A DNA stretch of 38,331 bases, taken from positions 84,745 through 123,075 of the forward strand of contig JAQUBA010000002.1 in assembly GCA_028686985.1 (NCBI GenBank), given 5' to 3'. The translations under genes and the position numbers were made by a program. The notes under the pieces are model-generated. The model made no database searches, was not told where the DNA came from, and was given only the letters and a program-made list of their open reading frames with translations. How positions within the stretch are numbered: the stretch's first letter is position 1; every line of letters starts with the position of its first letter. This DNA comes from Candidatus Iainarchaeum sp. (lineage in GTDB: Archaea; Micrarchaeota; Micrarchaeia; Anstonellales; Bilamarchaeaceae). Of the stretch, positions 13,235 through 19,827 are shown in pieces.

Positions 13235-13250
13235 TGTAACCATGGTTACA
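13235..13250. repeat. 16-bp perfect palindrome
   Basis: TGTAACCATGGTTACA is its own reverse complement, with no spacer. It lies about 60 nt upstream of the zinc-ribbon TATA box. It could be an operator for a dimeric regulator, but no regulator gene is adjacent. Confidence 0.55.
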
Positions 13251-13306
13251 AGTTGTGTCTTTTCCTCAACTTTTGTTCAATAAAAATACTGACGTGAAAT
13301 TAAACT

Positions 13307-13316
13307 CTTTTAAAAC
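13307..13316 (+). promoter_or_regulatory. TATA-like box for zinc-ribbon gene
   Basis: CTTTTAAAAC is centred about 35 nt before ATG 13347, leaving a short leader that contains GGTG at 13336-13339. Confidence 0.45.
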
Positions 13317-13346
13317 TACCATACGCATACACTGCGGTGCGTTCCA

Positions 13347-13460
13347 ATGACCGCGGATGAGAAAATAAGGAAAGGCGTTTGCCCTGTTTGCGATTCCAAC
13401 CTGGTCTTTCAGGAAGGCTGCAAGGCCTGCTTCTCCTGCGGCTGGGAAGCCTGCAGTTGA
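13347..13460 (+). CDS. 37-residue zinc-ribbon protein (B12-RNR C-terminal-like)
   Basis: Below the ORF-track size limit but well supported: TATA box, GGTG and an intact frame with two cysteine pairs in 'CPVCDSNLVFQEGC' and 'CFSCGWEAC'. This pattern matches the C-terminal zinc ribbon of adenosylcobalamin-dependent ribonucleotide reductases (CPxCGxxLVFEEGCxxCxxCGxSxC). Here it stands alone, with no reductase gene in the window. It might be a free redox or zinc-binding module, but no function is proven. Its last 52 nt overlap the 3' end of the convergent GAN/RecJ-like gene. Confidence 0.78.
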   Translation: MTADEKIRKGVCPVCDSNLVFQEGCKACFSCGWEACS

Positions 13461-14800
13461 TTGACAACCTCTTCCAGCACCTCTTTCGTATATCCTCTCT
13501 TTATCCTCAATGATGCCGCCCTCCCGTGCCCCCCGCCGCTCTCAATGAAGCTCCCCATCTTCGCCTTCACCGCCTCTATTATGCTGCTTGCATTCATCCC
13601 GCGCAGGACCGCGTCCTCGTTAATCCGGAAGGATATCCCGCCCTCCCAGACGCCCAGCACGACCACGGGTCCCTCGTGCATCACAAGCTCAAAGGCGCGG
13701 GAGGTGAGCTTGCCCTTCCCGGGGAATTCCCTCGCGCTGACCTTGTCAAAATCCACGGTATAGACGGCAACCGGGCCTTCTATCCGCTTCTTCATCATCT
13801 TCCCCACCTCCTCCTTCACGCGCTCCATCCTCTCGCGTGCCTGGAAGAGTATTGACGCATAAAGCTCCTTGTCCCCCATTGCATGCTCGTAGAACTCCAG
13901 ACGGTTCCCGAACTCCGCATAGGTGGCCATGTAATCTATCACGAGCGCTTTCTCCCGGTCCGCATCCGAGACCGGCATTATGCCGCTCTTGTCCCCGGCG
14001 CACGCTATTTTGGCAAGTTCCTCCATCCCCCCCTCCCCGCACGCGCGCGCAACCTCGCAGCAGAGGTATCCTGCCGGATAAGTGCTCGCCTCCTCCTCTT
14101 CGCTCACCGCCCACGGGCTCAGGAACGCCGGGCAGATCGCCTCCACCCCCTTCTCCGGCGGGTGGTGGTCTATGAGCATTACCTCCGCCCCTCCCGCCTT
14201 CAGTATCTGGAGCCCCTCCCGGCTTTCCCCGCCGCTCCCGCAGTCCACAATCACCACCAGCGGGCTCCTCTCATACCTTATGACATTCACGTCGCGCATC
14301 GCGTCCGCAACGCGGTAAAGGGCGGAATTCTGCTGGTGGCTCTGCACGTTCCCCAGCACTTTGGTGAGCGCGAGCGCGCCCGCAACCCCATCTGCATCAT
14401 TGTGGAATTTCAAAAGTATGGAGCGCCCCAGCTTCTTAGCCGCAATGAGTTTCTTCGCCGCCAGCTCTATGCGCGGGCGCAGCTTCTCCATCAATCCGTC
14501 CGCAAGGAATTTCTCATGCCGCACCCGTGAGTTCTCCTCCGCCTTGCGCAGCACGCTTGCATACGCTTCCTGTTTCCTTTCCATCCTGTCCGGCTTCAGG
14601 ACGAAGAGCCCATGTCCGCCTTCCACGGTGCCGCCCACAAAATACGCATCCCCTATTTTGTAAAACTCGCGCGAGTGCATCTCCACGTCCGCCTCGCCAT
14701 CCGTAAGCATGTAAATCGTTCCGTCCCTGCCCCTTTTGGCAGAAGAAACAACACATTCCGCTTCAACGCGCTTCCCCTCCCCCAGATTCCTGAAACCCAT
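13409..14800 (-). CDS. Archaeal RecJ-like DHH exonuclease (GAN-type)
   Basis: A 463-residue DHH/DHHA1 nuclease. Residues 1-70 look like an OB/S1-type nucleic-acid binding domain (GEGKRVEAECVVSSAKRGRDG), followed by a helical linker. The DHH domain has 'FHNDADGVAGALAL' (motif I), VVIVDCGSGGE (motif II) and LIDHHPPEKG (motif III). The C-terminal DHHA1 motif is ESGGGHGRAAS. Length and layout match archaeal RecJ-like proteins such as GAN, which binds GINS in the replication fork complex; RNA 3'-5' or DNA 5'-3' exonuclease activities are known in the group. The ORF track extends 184 codons upstream through the archease region; ATG 14800 is preferred since a TATA-like box lies about 25 nt before it. 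The tail is Gln/Pro/Ala-rich where it overlaps the zinc-ribbon gene. Confidence 0.87.
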   Translation of the reverse strand: MGFRNLGEGKRVEAECVVSSAKRGRDGTIYMLTDGEADVEMHSREFYKIGDAYFVGGTVEGGHGLFVLKPDRMERKQEAYASVLRKAEENSRVRHEKFLADGLMEKLRPRIELAAKKLIAAKKLGRSILLKFHNDADGVAGALALTKVLGNVQSHQQNSALYRVADAMRDVNVIRYERSPLVVIVDCGSGGESREGLQILKAGGAEVMLIDHHPPEKGVEAICPAFLSPWAVSEEEEASTYPAGYLCCEVARACGEGGMEELAKIACAGDKSGIMPVSDADREKALVIDYMATYAEFGNRLEFYEHAMGDKELYASILFQARERMERVKEEVGKMMKKRIEGPVAVYTVDFDKVSAREFPGKGKLTSRAFELVMHEGPVVVLGVWEGGISFRINEDAVLRGMNASSIIEAVKAKMGSFIESGGGHGRAASLRIKRGYTKEVLEEVVNQLQASQPQEKQALQPS

Positions 14801-14818
14801 GCATCCAGTTTGTCCCGA

Positions 14819-14832
14819 ATAATTAAAAAAGC
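14819..14832. promoter_or_regulatory. Shared TATA-like box, RecJ-like gene / archease
   Basis: ATAATTAAAAAAGC is centred about 25 nt from the RecJ-like ATG and about 27 nt from the archease ATG. The whole gap is 51 nt and has no other A/T box, so one element probably serves two leaderless genes. Confidence 0.6.
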
Positions 14833-14851
14833 AAAACGGACAGATGCAAGC

Positions 14852-15247
14852 ATGCACAAGTTCCTTGAGCACACAGCCGACGCCTTCCTTGAGGCGAAGG
14901 CGAAAACCTTCCCCAACGCAATAAAGGACGCGATGGAAGGCACGTTTGAGCTCATAGGGAAGGGAAAGAAGGAGGAGGCGGAATTTGAAATCTCCGCATC
15001 CTCGGACGAGCTTCCCCGCCTTGTTGTGAAACTTCTGGAAAGATTGGTAGTGGAATGCGAGCTGAAGAAAATCTCCCCGGTCCGCGCTGAAATCCTCGGG
15101 GCGGACGAGGGCAAGAAAAAAGTGCGCGCGAAAATTTACGGCGAAAGAAAGGTTCCCACGAACATAATCAAGGCGGTGACCTACCACCTGCTTGAGGTGA
15201 AAAGGGAAAAGGGCTATTGGGCAATACGCGTATTGTTTGACATCTAA
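14852..15247 (+). CDS. Archease (RtcB activator)
   Basis: A 131-residue archease. The opening 'MHKFLEHTADAFLEAKAKT' carries the HTAD signature, and the ending GYWAIRVLFDI gives the conserved C-terminal Asp. Archease helps RtcB tRNA ligase in guanylylation and turnover, and so supports tRNA splicing. That fits the intron in tRNA-Trp nearby, although RtcB is not in the window. The ORF track start (14612) lies within the divergent gene. Its TAA overlaps the TAG of the convergent exported-protein gene. Confidence 0.93.
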   Translation: MHKFLEHTADAFLEAKAKTFPNAIKDAMEGTFELIGKGKKEEAEFEISASSDELPRLVVKLLERLVVECELKKISPVRAEILGADEGKKKVRAKIYGERKVPTNIIKAVTYHLLEVKREKGYWAIRVLFDI

Positions 15248-15783
15248 GGCATGGGCCTCCAGATGAAAAGCGCGCCCAGCGCCATCGCAATCAACGCTGC
15301 AGGCAGGCAGCCCGCGTTGCCGCCCCCGCCCCCCTGCCCCTGGTAAACCCAATCAAAGGTTATCCTGTTCATGTTTCCGTGAGTTGGGTCCGTGCCCAGG
15401 TATGTGGCTTCCATGACCTTGACCTTCGCATATTTCCCGTCCCTCGTCTTTATCCAGTATGCGTGGCCCGCCTCAACGTCCGTGCAGTCCATGAACCCCT
15501 GCGTGTCGTCGTTATACCCTGACTGGGGCGGCGCGGCAAGCGATTCCAGCTCAACCTCGCCCATGTCTATGAAGTTCGTGCACCACGCCGGCCGGTTCCA
15601 CGGCTCCAGCGCTATGTCATATTCCGCCTGCACGTCCCCGCCCGCGGCAATGGCCGCGTCATATGAAACTGGTGCGCCATCCGAGAACCTGAAGAAGGCG
15701 CTCCCCGGCCACTGCATGGTCGTGGTCCCTGCCGCCGAGAAAGCTAACGCCATCACTGCCATCAATGCCAATACGCTTTTCAT
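15244..15783 (-). CDS. Exported protein with C-terminal Gly-Cys/TM tail
   Basis: A 179-residue protein of unknown function. It has a clear signal peptide (MKSVLALMAVMALAFSAAG), a mature region with several Trp, Tyr and Cys, and a C-terminal GQGGGGGNAGC followed by a hydrophobic segment (LPAALIAMALGALFIW) and a short basic end. Gly linker, Cys, membrane helix and basic tail is the layout of C-terminal sorting signals such as MYXO-CTERM and archaeosortase types, but no exact signal is identified. ATG 15783 starts 2 nt after the lipoprotein gene stop, behind a GGTGTGA site, so the two are an operon. Confidence 0.72.
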   Translation of the reverse strand: MKSVLALMAVMALAFSAAGTTTMQWPGSAFFRFSDGAPVSYDAAIAAGGDVQAEYDIALEPWNRPAWCTNFIDMGEVELESLAAPPQSGYNDDTQGFMDCTDVEAGHAYWIKTRDGKYAKVKVMEATYLGTDPTHGNMNRITFDWVYQGQGGGGGNAGCLPAALIAMALGALFIWRPMP

Positions 15784-15785
15784 TT

Positions 15786-16208
15786 TCACACCCCGCACTC
15801 CGTCTCCATGACCGTGCCATCCACTGCCACGGTTAGGGTTCGCTCATCCCCACCAACTTCATAAAACACGTTGTAAAACAGCGCATTCAGCTTGACTGCC
15901 CTTATGGATTCAGGCGCAATCCCGAGGTACTGCGCGGCCACATCGGCCGCATCGTCCTCATCCATAACCTGCCCGCCCGCATGGAACACCACCCCGCTTC
16001 CGGGCGCCTCCCGGCACCAGCACTGCGCGACCGTGCATGCGAACATGCCGCAGTCCTCCAGGCCGCCGCATTCCGCAGGCACCGCGGTGGGGGGCAGTTC
16101 CACCCCCTTGTAAGAGTATGGGGTTGGCGGGTTCGGCCCGTCCAGGCAGCCGTAAAGAAAAACCGACGAAGCAACCAGCAACCCTATCCAAAACATCCTT
16201 TTTTTCAT
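15786..16208 (-). CDS. Putative lipoprotein
   Basis: A 140-residue protein with a lipoprotein signal: basic start MKKRMF, hydrophobic core, and lipobox LYGC followed by a Pro-rich linker (DGPNPPTPY). The mature part has a cluster of cysteines (CGGLEDCGMFACTVAQCWC) that probably forms disulfides, then a PepSY-like alternating region (YYEVGGDERTLTVAVDGTV). I do not recognise a family. ATG 16208 rather than 16265 is chosen because a TATA-like box sits about 25 nt upstream. It leads a two-gene operon of exported proteins. Confidence 0.75.
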   Translation of the reverse strand: MKKRMFWIGLLVASSVFLYGCLDGPNPPTPYSYKGVELPPTAVPAECGGLEDCGMFACTVAQCWCREAPGSGVVFHAGGQVMDEDDAADVAAQYLGIAPESIRAVKLNALFYNVFYEVGGDERTLTVAVDGTVMETECGV

Positions 16209-16227
16209 GCGGTTCCAATGCAAACAA

Positions 16228-16238
16228 ATTATAAAAAG
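16228..16238 (-). promoter_or_regulatory. TATA-like box for lipoprotein gene
   Basis: Minus-strand TTTTTATAATT is centred about 25 nt before ATG 16208; leaderless spacing. Confidence 0.5.
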
Positions 16239-16267
16239 GGTTCCGTGCGGCGGATTGCACAACAAAG

Positions 16268-16879
16268 TTACAATCCGTGCTCGTACCTCACTCTCCTCCC
16301 CTCCACGACATACTTCCCTTTGGAAAAATTAGACACCACCTTCCGCATCGTCTCATGCTCGTAAGGAAGAATCCTCTCCGAAACCTCGTGCGCATCCTTG
16401 CAGTCCCCGATATAAACGGGCGTCTGCTCAATTATCGGCCCCGTGTCCGTCCCCTCGTCCACGAAATGCACCGTGCACCCGCTAACCTTCACCCCGTGCT
16501 CAAACGCCTGCTTCTGCGCATCCAGCCCGGGGAAAGAAGGGAGCAGCGCAGGATGTATGTTGATCATCCTCCCCCTGAACTTTTCCAATAACTCCTTCCC
16601 CACAATCCTCATGTACCCCGCAAGCACGACCAGGTCAACTTTCTTCCCTTCCAGTATCTCCGCTATCTTCCTGTTCATCTCCCCGTTGCCCGCAAATTCC
16701 TTCCTTTCCACTATGAAATAAGGCACGCCGTTCGCCTGCGCCCTCTCAACCGCCCCTGCCTCCGGCTTGTCCACAATTAGCGCAACAATCCTCCCGTCTA
16801 TCTCCTTGCCCCTTATCCCGTCTATTATTGACTGGAAATTGCTTCCCCTCCCACTTGCCAAAACCCCTATTTTTATCAT
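16268..16879 (-). CDS. purN: Phosphoribosylglycinamide formyltransferase (GART)
   Basis: Transfers a formyl group from 10-formyl-tetrahydrofolate to glycinamide ribonucleotide. Motifs: 'VLASGRGSNFQSII' (phosphate loop), VLAGYMRIV, 'INIHPALLPSFPG' with the catalytic Asn and His, and 'VDEGTDTGPII' with the catalytic Asp. Length of 203 residues is normal. It overlaps the MTHFS gene by 4 nt and closes the nurA-folC-MTHFS-purN operon, which links formyl-folate supply with its consumer. Confidence 0.97.
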   Translation of the reverse strand: MIKIGVLASGRGSNFQSIIDGIRGKEIDGRIVALIVDKPEAGAVERAQANGVPYFIVERKEFAGNGEMNRKIAEILEGKKVDLVVLAGYMRIVGKELLEKFRGRMINIHPALLPSFPGLDAQKQAFEHGVKVSGCTVHFVDEGTDTGPIIEQTPVYIGDCKDAHEVSERILPYEHETMRKVVSNFSKGKYVVEGRRVRYEHGL

Positions 16880-17442
16880 TTTTTCACTCTCACAGTTTCC
16901 TTATTAGTAATAATGATATTAAGGGGCACGTCATGTGCCTCTGCCGGCACATCCCCAACCACCTGGAAACCAAAGCATAACCCCGCCAATGTTTTCGGCT
17001 TCGGCCCCGCCCCATTCAGATATCTATCGTAATACCCCTTCCCCATACCAATACGATTTCCCCCTCTGTCCGCAGCAGCCAGCGGCACCACCATCAAATC
17101 CATTCCAGCCCCGGAAAATTCCGAGCCCACCGGTTCCATTATCCCATACGGCCCGCGCACCATTTTCCCGTTCTTCTCATAATACACGAATTTGAGGCTC
17201 TTCTCCTTCACGATGGGCAGCAGCACCTCTTTTGCATTCGCCGCCTCCTCAACCATCGCCCAAGTATCCACTTCATCTTTTTTGGACAAATAGAATGCAA
17301 CCGTCTTCGCGTCATGGAACTCCTCCAGGTCAAAAAGCCGCTCCATAATGCTCTTGCTCATCTCGTGCTTCTCCTCGTCCGGAATCCCCTTCCTGAGCGC
17401 AAGCATCCTGTTCCTTAGCTGCGCCTTCTCCTCACCGCTCAT
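16876..17442 (-). CDS. 5-formyltetrahydrofolate cyclo-ligase (MTHFS)
   Basis: Converts 5-formyl-THF to 5,10-methenyl-THF with ATP. It has a basic N-terminus KAQLRNRMLALRKGIPDEEK, the substrate loop 'DLMVVPLAAADRGGNRIGMG', and the family signature GMGKGYYDRYL. The 188 residues from ATG 17442 match the family; the longer ORF start lies inside folC. Both ends overlap neighbours by 4 nt (ATGA), so it is translationally coupled within a folate/purine operon. Confidence 0.95.
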   Translation of the reverse strand: MSGEEKAQLRNRMLALRKGIPDEEKHEMSKSIMERLFDLEEFHDAKTVAFYLSKKDEVDTWAMVEEAANAKEVLLPIVKEKSLKFVYYEKNGKMVRGPYGIMEPVGSEFSGAGMDLMVVPLAAADRGGNRIGMGKGYYDRYLNGAGPKPKTLAGLCFGFQVVGDVPAEAHDVPLNIIITNKETVRVKK

Positions 17443-18680
17443 AACGCTCCCAGCTCCTTGTACGCCTCCTTCATTATATACAAGCTCCCGGTAATCAAAA
17501 CCATATCCCCATCCCCAGCTTCCCCCAACGCCATCACCATCGCCTCCCCCACGCTCTCCGCCATTTCGCTCTCGCAATACTTCCTCCCTTCCTCCAGCAG
17601 TTTTTCCGGCTCCTCTGCCCTTCCCATATCCGTTTTCGCAAATATAAACTTATCAGCCACGCGCGAAAGTATCTGCAGCACTCCCTTCCAGTCCTTGTCC
17701 TTCATGCACCCGAAAACGACTATCCTCCTCCGTTTCCCAAAAATATCCAGGCTCTCCACCAGCGCGGAAGCCCCTCCCGGATTGTGCGCCACGTCCGCCA
17801 CCACCAGCGGCTCCCTCCGCAGCACCTCCATCCTCCCGCGCAGCCTCGCCTTCTTCAACCCTTTCCGTATGCTCTCCTCCCCAATCCCCAATTCCTCTGC
17901 CGCGCGCACAGCAAGCCCGGCATTCCGCACCTGGAATTTTCCCAGCATCCCCAGTTCCAGCCCCTCTATCCTTTCCTTCCCCACGTAATCAAAAGCCGTC
18001 CTTTCCGAACCCGCTTCCCTCCCCTCGCACTCAAAGTCCTCGTCATAAACATAAAGCGGCACGCCCATTTCCCTCGCCCTCCTCCTTATCGCCTCGTTCC
18101 CGCTCCCAGACACGCACGGCCCGTTCTTTATTATGCCCGCCTTCTCATAAGCTATTTTCTCTTCAGTATCCCCGAGCCACTCCCTGTGCTCAAGCGAAAT
18201 GGAGCTTATCACGGACAGCCTTTCCCTCGCCGCATTCACCGCATCCAATCCCCCGCCCATCCCCACCTCCATCACCGCCCAGTCCACGTGGTTCGCTGAA
18301 AAATAATCATACGCGCTGGCGGTGAGCGCCTCAAAATACGTGATCTCATTCCCTGCATCCATCCATCCTTTTGCCCTCTTAACATACAAATCCAGCATCC
18401 CCTCCCCGATGTTCCTCCCATTCACCTGCATGCGCTCCCCGAAGTCCAGAAGATGCGGCGAATAATAGCTCCCCACCCGATGCCCCTCTTCCCGCAAAAT
18501 CGCGCTGAGCATCGCAGCCACGGAACCCTTCCCGTTCGTTCCGCCCACCAATATTACGTCCATATTCTCCTGCGGATTCCCCCATTCCTCCAGCAATTTC
18601 CCTATCCGCTCCAGCCCCGGCCTCCAGCCGAATTTCTCCAGAAAAGCGAAAGGGTCGTTAGCCATCATATCCGCCCGCAT
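17439..18680 (-). CDS. folC: Folylpolyglutamate / dihydrofolate synthase
   Basis: A Mur-ligase family enzyme that adds glutamate to folate (or dihydropteroate) with ATP. It has the folC P-loop 'VGGTNGKGSVAAMLSAIL', SPHLLDFGERMQVNG, 'EVGMGGGLDAVNA', the lysine region EKAGIIKNG, and the C-terminal domain motif ADVAHNPGG. Length is 413 residues. It follows nurA closely; the GGTGAG site lies at the nurA end. ATGs at 18668 and 18665 are alternatives. Presence of folC, MTHFS and purN together indicates true folate cofactors rather than methanopterin alone. Confidence 0.95.
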   Translation of the reverse strand: MRADMMANDPFAFLEKFGWRPGLERIGKLLEEWGNPQENMDVILVGGTNGKGSVAAMLSAILREEGHRVGSYYSPHLLDFGERMQVNGRNIGEGMLDLYVKRAKGWMDAGNEITYFEALTASAYDYFSANHVDWAVMEVGMGGGLDAVNAARERLSVISSISLEHREWLGDTEEKIAYEKAGIIKNGPCVSGSGNEAIRRRAREMGVPLYVYDEDFECEGREAGSERTAFDYVGKERIEGLELGMLGKFQVRNAGLAVRAAEELGIGEESIRKGLKKARLRGRMEVLRREPLVVADVAHNPGGASALVESLDIFGKRRRIVVFGCMKDKDWKGVLQILSRVADKFIFAKTDMGRAEEPEKLLEEGRKYCESEMAESVGEAMVMALGEAGDGDMVLITGSLYIMKEAYKELGAL

Positions 18681-18692
18681 CCATCGTCGTTC

Positions 18693-19730
18693 TCACCTGA
18701 ATGGCCTGCTGTTCCTCCTCAACTGCAAGAGTTCCGGCCCCGCAAAGAAGCTCAGGCTCCTCTTCGCCCTCTCCAGCTCCAGCGGGTCCATCGCGGCCCT
18801 CAGGTCCGCGTCTATCAGCACCGCGGGATATGCATAATTCCGGTTTATTCTGGAGAGCGATGCAATCACCCCGATGATTTCCCCGTACTTCCGCACCCCC
18901 TCAAGGAATTCCACCCTCAGCGGCCTGTCTCCCGCCACCGGCTTCAAATAAGAAATCCTTATCCTCTCCCCCCACTCGCCCAAATCCTTCAGCACCGAAT
19001 GTTGTTTTGGATTTGAGGAATAATGCAGCACGCACGTCCTCTCCCCCCCCTTCAATAAATGGTTCAAAAATACGCTGTCCGCGCACCTCTCGCCCGTGTG
19101 CTTCGCGAGCACTTCCATCACGCGCTTCCCCCGCGAATCCTTCACAACGCCTGCGATGCACACCCCGCTTTCCGAGCAGAACTTGAACAGCTCCTTATAT
19201 CTCTTGATTAATAGTAAATAATCCTCAAACAGCACCGAATCATCCGCGGGCCTGTCGCACGCAAGGGGCACGACCGAGCCGTCCAAAAAAAGATACGCGG
19301 GCTTTTCCTTCCTCGCCGTTTCCAGCGCGTTCTGTATCTCCATATTCAATCTAAATATGGACCTGTGCCAATTGACCTCCCTCTCGTCCAGCCCCGTTTT
19401 CACATCATAAGCCGGCCGCGGGAACGCACTCGGATGATATGAATATGATTCCAGCCCTTCTCCGTTATAGCTGAAGGTGGAAGAAACCGCCTTCCCTATG
19501 AGCAAATCCGCCCCGTGCATCTCGTAATTCAATATCCCCCCGTCCACCGCGCTTATCTTCCCGCGCACTTCCCCATATTCCAGCGGAAGGACAAATCCGC
19601 CCTCAAGCATCTCCTGCGTCTTCGGCGCGAGCCCCCTGATGCGTGCCGCCTCGCCCTTCCTCCTGCCCTCTATTTTCGCGATGCAGTCCGCCGCCTTCCT
19701 GAGCTCCTCAAGCATGCGCTGGTTTCGCAT
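18693..19730 (-). CDS. nurA: NurA domain nuclease
   Basis: A 345-residue NurA nuclease. The RNase H-like NurA fold is marked by 'KISAVDGGILNYEM' (first catalytic Asp), YLFLDGSVVPL (second acidic motif), GVVKDSRGKR, and a C-terminal YPAVLIDADLRA. NurA works with the HerA translocase and Mre11-Rad50 in DNA end resection. No herA, mre11 or rad50 is present here; instead it heads a folate/purine operon. The ORF start at 19928 would run into the divergent promoter; MRNQRM at 19730 has a GGGGG ribosome site. Confidence 0.88.
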   Translation of the reverse strand: MRNQRMLEELRKAADCIAKIEGRRKGEAARIRGLAPKTQEMLEGGFVLPLEYGEVRGKISAVDGGILNYEMHGADLLIGKAVSSTFSYNGEGLESYSYHPSAFPRPAYDVKTGLDEREVNWHRSIFRLNMEIQNALETARKEKPAYLFLDGSVVPLACDRPADDSVLFEDYLLLIKRYKELFKFCSESGVCIAGVVKDSRGKRVMEVLAKHTGERCADSVFLNHLLKGGERTCVLHYSSNPKQHSVLKDLGEWGERIRISYLKPVAGDRPLRVEFLEGVRKYGEIIGVIASLSRINRNYAYPAVLIDADLRAAMDPLELERAKRSLSFFAGPELLQLRRNSRPFR

Positions 19731-19797
19731 TTCCCCCTTTTTAAGTTTTGCAGGGTTCCCTTCCGGCAAGGCTGTGTTCCTGCCTAAACAAATATGT

Positions 19798-19806
19798 TTA
19801 TAAATC
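19798..19806 (+). promoter_or_regulatory. TATA box for beta-helix surface protein
   Basis: TTTATAAAT is centred 26 nt before ATG 19828; leaderless spacing and one of the best TATA matches in the window. Confidence 0.6.
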
Positions 19807-19827
19807 TTCTCCCACAGTAATACTATT

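Larger units (their letters stand above)
13039..13346. other. 308-nt spacer after tRNA-Ala(CGC)
   Basis: No gene is supported. The first part has a hairpin (13050-13078) and the repeat block B (13146-13197), both with counterparts after tRNA-Ala(TGC). The second part (about 13190-13320) is A/T-rich, with a 16-bp palindrome at 13235-13250 and the promoter of the zinc-ribbon gene. Confidence 0.65.

Noticed and set aside
13876-14530. Long plus-strand ORFs opposite the RecJ-like gene
   Set aside because: They are typical high-GC antisense shadows, rich in Pro, Arg and His and without start signals.
14801-15352. 184-residue N-terminal extension of the RecJ-like protein
   Set aside because: It is antisense to archease, low in plausible structure, and the TATA spacing and OB domain support ATG 14800.
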